Below, one piece after another: positions 1-5,758 of a stretch of 14,759 bases of DNA. The notes under the pieces are model-generated. The model searched no databases and was not told the DNA's origin. It saw only the letters and a list, made by a program, of their open reading frames with translations. Positions within the stretch are counted from its first letter, which is position 1, and every line of letters starts with the position of its first letter. This DNA is from Thermoflexus sp042408365 (GTDB lineage: Bacteria > Chloroflexota > Anaerolineae > Thermoflexales > Thermoflexaceae). Made by a program: the position numbers and the translations under genes. Location of the stretch: contig NZ_JBHOQJ010000066.1 in assembly GCF_042408365.1 (NCBI RefSeq), positions 1 through 14,759 on the forward strand, in the 5' to 3' direction.

Positions 1-75
1 GGCGCGCGGCTCGGCCCCCAAGGCCCCCACGAGAAAACCGGCGGTGAAAACGTCCATATCCGTATTGCGTTGCAT
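1..75 (-). CDS. Possible 5' end of an unidentified divergent gene (partial)
   Basis: An open frame runs off the left edge on the minus strand. It has ATG codons at 75 and 57 and at most 25 codons are visible. From the second ATG the peptide begins MDVFTAGFLVGALGAE, a short hydrophobic, glycine-rich stretch like the start of a small membrane protein (YtxH-like proteins begin in a similar way). No Shine-Dalgarno sequence precedes either ATG. It is too short to assign and may be a chance frame. What is clearer is that none of the plus-strand frames here reads like an L11 C-terminus. Confidence 0.2.
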   Translation of the reverse strand, partial: MQRNTDMDVFTAGFLVGALGAEPRA

Positions 76-111
76 GAGAACGGCTGAAGAGTTACGCTTT
101 GCTTGCAAGTT

Positions 112-143
112 GTGGGAGGGCCTGAACAGCCCGTAGGTACCAC
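112..143 (+). promoter_or_regulatory. Probable ribosomal protein L1-binding leader element
   Basis: Between 112 and 143 the RNA can form an outer GTGG/CCAC stem (112-115 with 140-143) enclosing a GGGC/GCC-type inner stem and a small loop. The Shine-Dalgarno of rplA follows directly (AGGAGGG, 144-150). The layout of a GTGGGAGGG start, a CCAC end and the SD immediately after resembles the L1 autoregulatory site seen just before rplA in many bacteria, which mimics the L1 site on 23S rRNA. Excess L1 would bind here and block rplA translation. The pairing is read from sequence; the family assignment is from memory. Confidence 0.55.
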
Positions 144-158
144 AGGAGGGTCGAAGCG

Positions 159-878
159 ATGAGCGAGCGAGGAAAGAAGTATTTGGAAGCATTAAAGAAA
201 GTCGAGCGGGAGCGCCTGTATTCCCCACGCGAGGCGCTGGCGCTGGTCAAGGAGACCAGTTACACCCGCTTCGATGGCACGGTCGAGGTCCATATGCGTC
301 TGGGAGTGGATCCCCGCCACGCGGATCAGCAGGTCCGTGGGGTGGTCGTTCTCCCGCATGGCCTGGGCAAACGGGTTCGTGTTTTGGTGTTCGCGGCGGG
401 CGAGGCGGCTCGGATCGCTCAAGAGGCAGGAGCTGATTACATCATCAGCGATGATGAGGGGATCAAACGGATCCAGGAGGGCTGGACCGACTTCGACGTG
501 GCCATCGCGACGCCGGATATGATGCCTAAGGTGGGACGGCTGGGGCGGATCCTGGGCCCCCGCGGGTTGATGCCCAACCCTCGGGCGGGCACCGTGGTCA
601 ATCCGGAGGATCTGCCCCGCGCGATCCGTGAGGCGAAGGCGGGTCGGGTGGAGTTCCGGGTGGATAAGACGGCCAATCTCCACGTGCCGATCGGGAAGGT
701 CAGTTTCTCGGTGGATCAATTGTTGGAGAATTTCGCGGCCCTGATGGACGCGGTGAAGAAAGCCCGCCCGTCGGGGCTGAAGGGCCCCTATATCCGGAAG
801 GTCGTGGTCAGCGTGACCATGGGGCCCGGGATCAAGGTCGATCCGGCCGCTGCGCAATCCCTGGAGGTTGCTGCCTGA
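159..878 (+). CDS. rplA: 50S ribosomal protein L1
   Basis: L1 is the protein of the mobile L1 stalk of the large ribosomal subunit. It binds 23S rRNA near the E site and also acts as a translational repressor. The 239-residue product is the normal length, slightly long. It carries the L1 signature around residues 128-146 (GRLGRILGPRGLMPNPRAG) and the usual C-terminal KGPYIRKVVVS segment (208-218). The ATG at 159 follows a good Shine-Dalgarno (AGGAGGG, 144-150). L1 is normally preceded by L11 (rplK); here the 158 bases upstream show no L11 C-terminus. rplJ lies downstream after an unusually long gap with its own leader, so rplA may be transcribed separately from rplJL. Confidence 0.97.
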   Translation: MSERGKKYLEALKKVERERLYSPREALALVKETSYTRFDGTVEVHMRLGVDPRHADQQVRGVVVLPHGLGKRVRVLVFAAGEAARIAQEAGADYIISDDEGIKRIQEGWTDFDVAIATPDMMPKVGRLGRILGPRGLMPNPRAGTVVNPEDLPRAIREAKAGRVEFRVDKTANLHVPIGKVSFSVDQLLENFAALMDAVKKARPSGLKGPYIRKVVVSVTMGPGIKVDPAAAQSLEVAA

Positions 879-1075
879 TTTTAGGTTCGGGGCCGCCGAA
901 GGTGACCCTGGCCCCAAGCGGACAAAACCCGAAGACGTGGAAAGCGAATCTCGAAACGTTCACCCTGCCGTTGAAGCCAGGTGCGTTCCCGCTTAATGGG
1001 GATGATCCCCGCCTGTCGAGGCAGGGCGCGAAAGGACCCTTGCTGGCTTCCCAAAGCTTGCGAGCAGGATCCCGG

Positions 1076-1115
1076 TGCGCCTCTGCCTGGACGGGTGGAG
1101 GCGCATCGGTTTTTT
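1076..1115 (+). terminator. Intrinsic terminator or attenuator upstream of rplJ
   Basis: A perfect 8-bp stem (TGCGCCTC 1076-1083 with GAGGCGCA 1098-1105) has a 14-base loop and is followed within five bases by six Ts (1110-1115). This is the only hairpin in the window with a proper T-tract. It may end the rplA transcript, or act as an attenuator in the rplJL leader. It lies about 120 bases before rplJ and just upstream of the L10-leader fold. Confidence 0.6.
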
Positions 1116-1154
1116 ATGGCGTGAGATTGCGGGACCCAAGCTCTGAGCGAGGGG

Positions 1155-1200
1155 TAAGCAGCCCCGGAAACACCGTCGTGTTTCCGGTTGGAGGGCTGTG
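1155..1200 (+). promoter_or_regulatory. Ribosomal protein L10 leader-like RNA fold
   Basis: An outer stem CAGCCC/GGGCTG (1159-1164 with 1193-1198) encloses a perfect 10-bp hairpin (CCGGAAACAC 1164-1173, loop CGTC, GTGTTTCCGG 1178-1187); C1164 can pair in either stem. The asymmetric internal segment TTGGA (1188-1192) sits at the junction, as in a kink-turn. Its place directly before rplJ-rplL fits the L10(L12)4 autoregulatory leader, through which excess L10-L12 complex represses its own operon. The pairing is visible; the family match needs a covariance-model search. Confidence 0.6.
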
Positions 1201-1233
1201 GAACCTCCCAACCCGAGCGAGAGGAGGTGGAGC

Positions 1234-1773
1234 TTGCCGTTCACACGAGCTGAAAAGGACCAAATGATTGCGCGGTACCAGGAGCTGCTCTCCCGCAGCC
1301 AGGCCCTGATCTTGACCGATTACCGGGGCCTCGACGCCCAAGGGATGTATCAGCTCCGCCGGAAGATCCAGAAGTCCGGCGGGGTGCTCCAAGTGACGAA
1401 GAACACGCTGCTCCGCATCGCCCTCCAACGGGCCGGATGGGTTGTGCCGGAGGATCTGCTGCAGGGGCCAACCGCGACGGCCTTCTGTTTGGAAGATCCG
1501 TCGGCGGTCGCCAAGGCCTTGTTGGAGTTCGCTGAGGAGAGCAAGATCCTCAAGATCAAGGGCGGGCTGCTGGATGGGCGCCGGCTGCGCCCGGAAGACG
1601 TGAAGGCGCTCTCCGAATTGCCGCCGCGACCGGTGGTGTTGGGCCAGGTCCTGGGAGCGATCCAGGCCCCGGCCGCCCAGCTGGCCGGCGTGCTGACGGC
1701 CGTTCTGCAACAGGTGGTCGGTGTCCTGCAGGCGCGAGCCGACCAATTGAAAGAAACTTCCCAAACCGCTTAA
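1234..1773 (+). CDS. rplJ: 50S ribosomal protein L10, TTG start
   Basis: L10 anchors the L7/L12 stalk to 23S rRNA next to L11 and, as the L10-L12 complex, represses its own operon. From the TTG at 1234 the product is 179 residues, normal for L10. It begins MPFTRAEKDQMIARYQELL and contains the N-terminal L10 hallmarks: a SRSQALILTDYRGLDA-like segment (20-35), then TKNTLLRIAL (55-64). The Ala/Leu-rich C-terminal helix (about 145-175) is where L12 dimers dock. TTG 1234 is chosen because AGGAGGTGG (1222-1230) lies at ideal spacing. An in-frame GTG at 1198 would sit inside the leader hairpin and add 12 atypical residues. An internal ATG at 1264 would remove conserved N-terminal sequence. rplL follows after 22 bases. 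Confidence 0.95.
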   Translation: MPFTRAEKDQMIARYQELLSRSQALILTDYRGLDAQGMYQLRRKIQKSGGVLQVTKNTLLRIALQRAGWVVPEDLLQGPTATAFCLEDPSAVAKALLEFAEESKILKIKGGLLDGRRLRPEDVKALSELPPRPVVLGQVLGAIQAPAAQLAGVLTAVLQQVVGVLQARADQLKETSQTA

Positions 1774-1795
1774 ACCTTCCGGAGGTGATTTCCCC

Positions 1796-2188
1796 ATGGC
1801 GGATCTTCAGAAGCTGGTTGAAGAGTTGAGCAACCTGACCTTGTTGGAAGCTGTGGAGTTGGTGAAGCTGCTGGAAGAGCGTTGGGGCGTGAAGGCGGCC
1901 GCCCCGGTCGCGGTGGCCGCGGCGGTTCCCGCCGCAGCCCCCGGCGCCCCTGCGGCGGCCCCGGCCGTGGAGGAGAAGACGGAGTTCGACGTCATCCTCA
2001 AGGAGGTCGGGCCCAAGAAGATCGAGGTGATCAAGGTGGTCCGCCAGCTGACGAACCTGGGCCTCAAGGAAGCCAAGGATCTGGTGGAGGCGGCCCCCAA
2101 GCCAGTCCTGGAGGGGGTCAGCAAAGAGGTCGCTCAGGACGCCAAGGCCAAGCTGGAGGCCGTGGGCGCGGTCGTGGAGATCAAGTGA
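1796..2188 (+). CDS. rplL: 50S ribosomal protein L7/L12
   Basis: L7/L12 forms the flexible stalk dimers that recruit and stimulate the translational GTPases (EF-Tu, EF-G, IF2). The 130-residue product has the three classic parts. These are an N-terminal helical dimerisation and L10-binding segment (1-32), an Ala/Pro-rich hinge (about 34-57), and the globular C-terminal domain (about 60-130) with the conserved KKIEVIKVVRQLTNLGLKEA factor-binding helices and the end KLEAVGAVVEIK. Shine-Dalgarno GGAGGTGAT (1781-1789) precedes the ATG. It is the last gene of the ribosomal block: rpoB, which usually follows, is not here. The next gene is convergent and the strand switches after a strong hairpin, so the rplJL-rpoBC cluster is split in this organism or by the assembly. 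Confidence 0.97.
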   Translation: MADLQKLVEELSNLTLLEAVELVKLLEERWGVKAAAPVAVAAAVPAAAPGAPAAAPAVEEKTEFDVILKEVGPKKIEVIKVVRQLTNLGLKEAKDLVEAAPKPVLEGVSKEVAQDAKAKLEAVGAVVEIK

Positions 2189-2197
2189 GGTGGAGCC

Positions 2198-2227
2198 GAT
2201 GGGGGTGGCAACCCTGCCACCCCCATC
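2198..2227. terminator. Hairpin terminator between convergent rplL and the GH5-like gene
   Basis: A perfect 13-bp stem (2198-2210 with 2215-2227, key bases GATGGGGGTGGCA) with an ACCC loop lies 10 bases after the rplL stop. It overlaps the stop codon of the convergent hydrolase gene (TGA, 2228-2226 on the minus strand). There is no T-tract on either side. As a near-symmetric hairpin between convergent genes it probably terminates or protects both transcripts. Confidence 0.7.
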
Positions 2228-3437
2228 ATCCTCCTTGCAGGAACAGGCTGTAAAGCTGGCGGAGGGCTTCCCCGGGGCGGGCCTCGTAATCCTCCGGGAT
2301 GGGAAGGGGGGACGGAGGGAGGATGGGGCGCTTCCGGGCGGCGAAGCGGGCGACCGTCTCCACGGCCGGTTTTCGACTTCCATCCGGCCGCAGGAGCCCG
2401 AAGTGGCGCTCGTGCACCAGGAGGTCGCACGGGGGGCGATCCCACAGCTCCGGATGGTAATCGCTGAAGCACCAGAGGAACGCCCCCAGGGCCCCTGCCT
2501 GATGCAGGGCCTCCAGCGCCCGCTCGTAGAAGGCCGCCGCCTCGTCCTCGGCGATCATGGCCACCTCGAAGGACCGATCCTCCAGCTGGACCCGAACCGG
2601 ACGGGTGGGCTGACCTGGCGGGGCGGTGGGGAGGCCGAACTCCTCAAAGAGGACCGGTTTCCTCCCCAGGCTGGCCGTCAGCCGCGTCAGGAAGGGCAGG
2701 ATCTGTTCATCCAGCGGATGCCGCGCCCATCGCGCGTAAACCGAATAGCCGTGCATGCAGAGGAAATCCAACATGGGCGCCAGGGCGCGGACCCGAAACC
2801 CTAGGTCCTCCTCCAGAACCGGGCTGTGGAAGCCGACGGTGATCGGATGGTGCGGGTCGAGCTCGCGCAGGGCCCGGGTGAGGGCCGATAACCAGCGGGC
2901 CGCGGCCTCCGGGGTGCGGGGGCGCAACACCAAATCCGGTTCATTCCCCAGATCCCAGGCGAGCAGGGCCGGGTGATCCCGCAACGCCCGGGCCGTCGCC
3001 TCCAACATCCGAATCTGGGCCTCGAGGGCGAAGGGATCCTCGTAGAGATCCCGGATACGTCCTTTCACGATGCGCCCGCCGGCGACCAGGCGGAAGCGCG
3101 GGTCGCTTTCCCGCTCCCCATCGAGGAGCCACGGCGGCAGCCAATTGACCCCACTCATATGCCCGGTGAACAGGGTCACGATCACTCGCAATCCGTGCTC
3201 CTGGGCGAGATCCATGACCCGACGGAGGCGCTCCAGCATCCGGGGGTCCACCGCCTGAGGTTCGGGCATGAAATCCTCCCACAAGAGGAAGATGCGGACC
3301 CCATCCAGATTCCACGAGGCGATCTCGGCCATATCGGATCGGACCTCTTCCGGGTCGAAGTCTTTCCACCAGAACATCGCTTTGGTGCGCGGCCAGTAAT
3401 TCACGCCCACTAAGAAATGGGAACCCCAGACCGCCAT
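2226..3437 (-). CDS. GH5-like (clan GH-A) glycoside hydrolase, probable beta-mannanase/beta-glycanase
   Basis: The 403-residue product reads as a (beta/alpha)8 retaining glycoside hydrolase of clan GH-A, nearest GH5. Visible landmarks are the strand-1 start FLVGVNYWP (8-16), DGVRIFLLWEDF (45-56), the acid/base motif WDLGNEPD with Glu166, and the nucleophile region VLFEEFG with Glu266 (or Glu265) near the end of strand 7. WCFSDY (322-327) supplies an aromatic strand-8 residue. No signal peptide is seen, so it probably acts in the cytoplasm on imported oligosaccharides. ATG 3437 is chosen over an upstream ATG at 3674 because GGGGGAAG lies just before it; the extra 79 residues would be low-complexity and would cover the upstream hairpin. 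It is the last gene of the minus-strand sugar locus. Substrate (mannan, glucomannan or cellulosic oligosaccharides) is inferred from the neighbouring GH130. Confidence 0.8.
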   Translation of the reverse strand: MAVWGSHFLVGVNYWPRTKAMFWWKDFDPEEVRSDMAEIASWNLDGVRIFLLWEDFMPEPQAVDPRMLERLRRVMDLAQEHGLRVIVTLFTGHMSGVNWLPPWLLDGERESDPRFRLVAGGRIVKGRIRDLYEDPFALEAQIRMLEATARALRDHPALLAWDLGNEPDLVLRPRTPEAAARWLSALTRALRELDPHHPITVGFHSPVLEEDLGFRVRALAPMLDFLCMHGYSVYARWARHPLDEQILPFLTRLTASLGRKPVLFEEFGLPTAPPGQPTRPVRVQLEDRSFEVAMIAEDEAAAFYERALEALHQAGALGAFLWCFSDYHPELWDRPPCDLLVHERHFGLLRPDGSRKPAVETVARFAARKRPILPPSPLPIPEDYEARPGEALRQLYSLFLQGG

Positions 3438-3589
3438 CGATGCTTCCCCCTTGATAAGGATCTGCTTGGAGCTTGTCTCAAGGCCCCGTCCCTGGAGAGC
3501 TTTTAGGTGGGAACTGAGCGAGCCCGACCGCCTCTTTTTCGTTTCCCTAAGGCCCAAAAGGCTGCGAGGGGAGTGGAAGATGTTTTGTT

Positions 3590-3626
3590 GGGGCAGGGAA
3601 GCCGCCGAAGGCGGCCTCCCTGCCCC
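3590..3626. terminator. Hairpin between the GH130 and GH5-like genes
   Basis: A two-part stem joins 3590-3599 (GGGGCAGGGA) with 3617-3626, and 3601-3606 (GCCGCC) with 3610-3615. The two parts are separated by one A/C mismatch and closed by a GAA loop. It lies 45 bases downstream of the GH130 stop on the minus strand and has no T-tract. It may end or attenuate the operon transcript before the last gene, or stabilise the upstream message. The rest of the 233-base gap (3438-3670) contains a 10-bp palindrome CGAAATTTCG (3634-3643) and no other clear signal. Confidence 0.55.
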
Positions 3627-3670
3627 GGAGGGGCGAAATTTCGGGGCCGGTCCTCCTGTTCCCTTCCCCT

Positions 3671-4546
3671 TCAACGCCCCCGACAGAAGCGCTCCACCTC
3701 CTCCTTGGGGACGGTGGCCACGCCGATCACGGTATCAGCACCGCCGTAGTAAACATAATAAGTTCCGTCGATCTCCACCGCTCCGCAGGTGAAGACCACA
3801 TTCGGGACCTGTCCCTCTCGCTCCCAAGGGGCCTCCGGGGAGAGGATGGGGGCCTCCTGCCGCCGGATCACCCGGGTGGGGTCCTCCAGGTCCAAGAGGG
3901 CGACCCCCAGCCGGTAAACCTTATGGTGGTCCACGCCGTGGTAGAAAAGCAGCCACCCCCATTCGGTCTTGATCGGCGGCGCGCCGGCCCCGATCTTCCA
4001 GGATTCCCATGTGCCCGGTCGGGGCCGCATGATGACCTGGTGATCGGTCCAGCGGATCAGATCTTCCGAATAGGCCAGCCAGATGTCCGGCGGTCTCCGG
4101 TGAAGCATGGCGTACCGTCCGTTGATCCGCTCCGGGAAGAGGGCTGCGTCTTTGTTGTCCTCGTCCGGGAGCAGGATGCCGTGATGCGTCCAAGTGATGA
4201 AGTTCATGGTGGATACCATGGAGACCCGGACGTTGGAGCCGGAGTAGGCAGTGTAGACGACGTAAAATCTCCCCTCCAGGAAGGTAATGCGGGGATCCTC
4301 CACCCCCCTGGATTCCCACGGGGAGGTCGGGCTGAGGACGGGCCGGTCCAGCCGGTAAAAGGTCAGCCCATCGGGGCTGACGGCGTAGCCCAATCGGGAG
4401 CTCATGTCCTCGCCCATGGCCCGGTAGAGCATGTGGACGAGGCCGTTGTGGTATACGACGCCGGCGTTGAAGACATAGCGCGATTCCCATGGATGGTGCG
4501 GCAAGGGTTTCAAGATGGGTTCAGGATGGCGGGCGAGACGAAGCAT
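3671..4546 (-). CDS. GH130 family glycoside phosphorylase, probably acting on beta-mannosides
   Basis: GH130 enzymes cleave beta-mannosidic bonds with inorganic phosphate, releasing mannose 1-phosphate; some members are hydrolases. The 291-residue protein is a five-bladed propeller of usual size. Landmarks are FNAGVV (26-31), the proton-donor motif GVEDPR with Asp84 (81-86), DNKDAALFPE (130-139), WKIGAGAPP (183-191), a phosphate/sugar-site YHGVDHH (202-208), VPNVVFTCGA (247-256) and the terminal YYVYYGGADTVIGVAT (263-278). There is no signal peptide, so it acts in the cytoplasm. The ATG at 4546 has Shine-Dalgarno GAGGAGG, and its first codons overlap the end of the upstream small membrane-protein gene by 26 bases, suggesting translational coupling. 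Together with the oligosaccharide-type transporter and GH5-like enzyme it points to manno-oligosaccharide catabolism. Subfamily, and so exact linkage, is not decided. Confidence 0.9.
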   Translation of the reverse strand: MLRLARHPEPILKPLPHHPWESRYVFNAGVVYHNGLVHMLYRAMGEDMSSRLGYAVSPDGLTFYRLDRPVLSPTSPWESRGVEDPRITFLEGRFYVVYTAYSGSNVRVSMVSTMNFITWTHHGILLPDEDNKDAALFPERINGRYAMLHRRPPDIWLAYSEDLIRWTDHQVIMRPRPGTWESWKIGAGAPPIKTEWGWLLFYHGVDHHKVYRLGVALLDLEDPTRVIRRQEAPILSPEAPWEREGQVPNVVFTCGAVEIDGTYYVYYGGADTVIGVATVPKEEVERFCRGR

Positions 4547-4766
4547 CGTCGTCCTCCTCGTGAGCAGGTTGAGAGGGAATGTGGCGGGCGACCTCCCGCC
4601 GGATGGACCAGACCAAAAGGGCCAGGAATCCCCCGCTGATCAGCAGGGCCAGGACATCCGCCACAAAGGCAGGGGATCCGGGCGGCAGGAAGGGAAGGGT
4701 GATGAGAGCCAGCAGGAACAGGGTCAAGCCCATGGTGAAGGCGAGACGGCCGAGGGTGGGCGCCAT
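4521..4766 (-). CDS. Small two-helix membrane protein of unknown function
   Basis: From ATG 4766 the frame encodes 81 residues beginning MAPTLGRLAFTMGLTLFLLA. Two hydrophobic helices are plain, about residues 8-27 and 32-55, split by a PPGSP turn. A basic RREVAR segment follows, then an acidic tail with EEDDD near the C-terminus, giving an N-in/C-in hairpin topology by the positive-inside rule. Its start overlaps the end of the dppF-like gene by 43 bases, and its end overlaps the GH130 start by 26, so it is locked into the operon. The Shine-Dalgarno is weak (GGGAG about 10 bases upstream), implying coupling to the ATPase gene. A longer in-frame version from ATG 4883 would lie mostly inside dppF and is less likely. 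I do not recognise a family; transporter accessory or membrane anchor are guesses. Confidence 0.6.
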   Translation of the reverse strand: MAPTLGRLAFTMGLTLFLLALITLPFLPPGSPAFVADVLALLISGGFLALLVWSIRREVARHIPSQPAHEEDDDASSRPPS

Positions 4767-5758
4767 GGGGGGATCTCCCGGGCGAAGTGACAGGCCACCT
4801 GGTGATCGGCTGGGCCTTCCAAGGCCGGCGGGGTTTCCCGGCATATAGGTTGCGCATAAGGGCAGCGCGGGTGGAAGCGACATCCGGGGGGCGGGCGGCG
4901 CGGATCGGGCGGCTCGATCTCCCGGAGCGCGACGGGGCGGATGGCTCGCGCGGCCCGGGGATCGGGCACGGGAACCGCCGAAAGAAGGGCTTGCAGGTAG
5001 GGATGGCGGGGATCGCCCAGCACTTCCCGGAAGGCGCCATATTCCACAATTTTCCCCAGATACATCACGGCCACTTGCCCTTCCTCCGCCAGGTATCGGG
5101 CGGTGGCCAGGTCATGGGTGATGTAGAGGATCGCGATCCCGAGGCGGCGGTTCAGCTCGCGCAGCAATTGAAGGATGGAGAGCCGCAGGGAGACATCCAC
5201 CATCGAGACCGGCTCGTCGGCCACGATCAGGCGAGGTTGCACGGTGAGCGCCCGGGCGAGGAGCACGCGCTGGCGCTGCCCCCCGCTCAGTTGGTGAGGG
5301 TATTTGTCCAGGAACAGCTCCGGGGGTGTCAACCCCACCTGCTCCAAGAGCCTGGCCGCCTGTTCCCGGGCCTCCCGATCGTTCCGGGCGATCCGGTGGT
5401 GAAGCAAAGGGGCCTTCAGGGATTGATAAACCGTGCGAACCGGATTCAAGGCGGCGAAGGCGTCTTGATGCACCAGCTGGACCGCCCGCCGGTATTCGAG
5501 GAAGGCGCGGCGGTCCATGGCCCGAAGCTCCTGCCCTCGGAAGAGAACGCGCCCCCGGGTCGGTCGATACAGGCCCGCCACCAGCTTGCCCAAGGTGGTC
5601 TTCCCGCTCCCCGTCTCCCCCACCAGGGCCAGGATCCCTCCTTCGGGGATCGTCAGCGACACCCCTGCCACCGCCTCGACCCGCTCCCGAGAGGGCCATC
5701 CCCGGCGGAAGATCACGGAAACCCCCTCCACGGTGATCAGGTCATGTTTCGGTTTCAT
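4724..5758 (-). CDS. Oligopeptide/oligosaccharide ABC transporter ATP-binding protein, DppF/OppF type
   Basis: One of two paired ATPases energising the Dpp/Opp-type importer encoded upstream. In 344 residues it has Walker A GETGSGKT (47-54), Q-loop Gln98, the signature LSGGQ (157-161), Walker B ending ADE (180-182) and switch His215. The C-terminal oligo_HPY-type domain has four cysteines (Cys293, 299, 306, 323) in PPGCRFHPRCPYA...C...C, the arrangement known to hold a [4Fe-4S] cluster in this family. Its ATG overlaps the stop of the preceding ATPase gene by four bases (ATGA, 5755-5758). Although the family is named for peptides, many members in thermophiles import oligosaccharides, and the GH130/GH5-like neighbours favour that here. 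Confidence 0.93.
   Translation of the reverse strand: MKPKHDLITVEGVSVIFRRGWPSRERVEAVAGVSLTIPEGGILALVGETGSGKTTLGKLVAGLYRPTRGRVLFRGQELRAMDRRAFLEYRRAVQLVHQDAFAALNPVRTVYQSLKAPLLHHRIARNDREAREQAARLLEQVGLTPPELFLDKYPHQLSGGQRQRVLLARALTVQPRLIVADEPVSMVDVSLRLSILQLLRELNRRLGIAILYITHDLATARYLAEEGQVAVMYLGKIVEYGAFREVLGDPRHPYLQALLSAVPVPDPRAARAIRPVALREIEPPDPRRPPPGCRFHPRCPYAQPICRETPPALEGPADHQVACHFAREIPPWRPPSAVSPSPWA

Larger units (their letters stand above)
879..1233 (+). promoter_or_regulatory. 355-base rplA-rplJ leader region
   Basis: This gene-free stretch contains, in order: a weak GGGGCC/GGCCCC dyad just after the rplA stop (889-894 with 910-915, 15-base loop); about 150 bases without a strong signal; the terminator-like hairpin at 1076-1115; and the L10-leader-like fold at 1159-1198. 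The Shine-Dalgarno AGGAGGTGG (1222-1230) of rplJ closes it. No convincing ORF or tRNA is seen. A rplJL promoter is likely somewhere here, but I could not pick clear -35/-10 boxes. Confidence 0.5.

Noticed and set aside
70..98. TTGCAT/TACGCT boxes with 17-base spacing upstream of rplA
   Set aside because: Each box matches the consensus at only about half its positions; too weak to annotate without a mapped start, though the placement before the L1 leader is suitable.
2190..2804. 204-codon plus-strand frame opposite the GH5-like gene
   Set aside because: It is a shadow of the minus-strand hydrolase gene with biased composition and no recognisable domain.
3453..3481. TTGAGA/CTTATC boxes with 17-base spacing as a promoter for the GH5-like gene
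   Set aside because: A start about seven bases after the -10 box would remove most of the Shine-Dalgarno, so these boxes are unlikely to drive this gene.
3438..3674. 79-residue N-terminal extension of the GH5-like frame (482 residues in total)
   Set aside because: It would cross the hairpin at 3590-3626, is low-complexity and basic, and has no ribosome-binding site; ATG 3437 has GGGGGAAG and begins at the usual family start.
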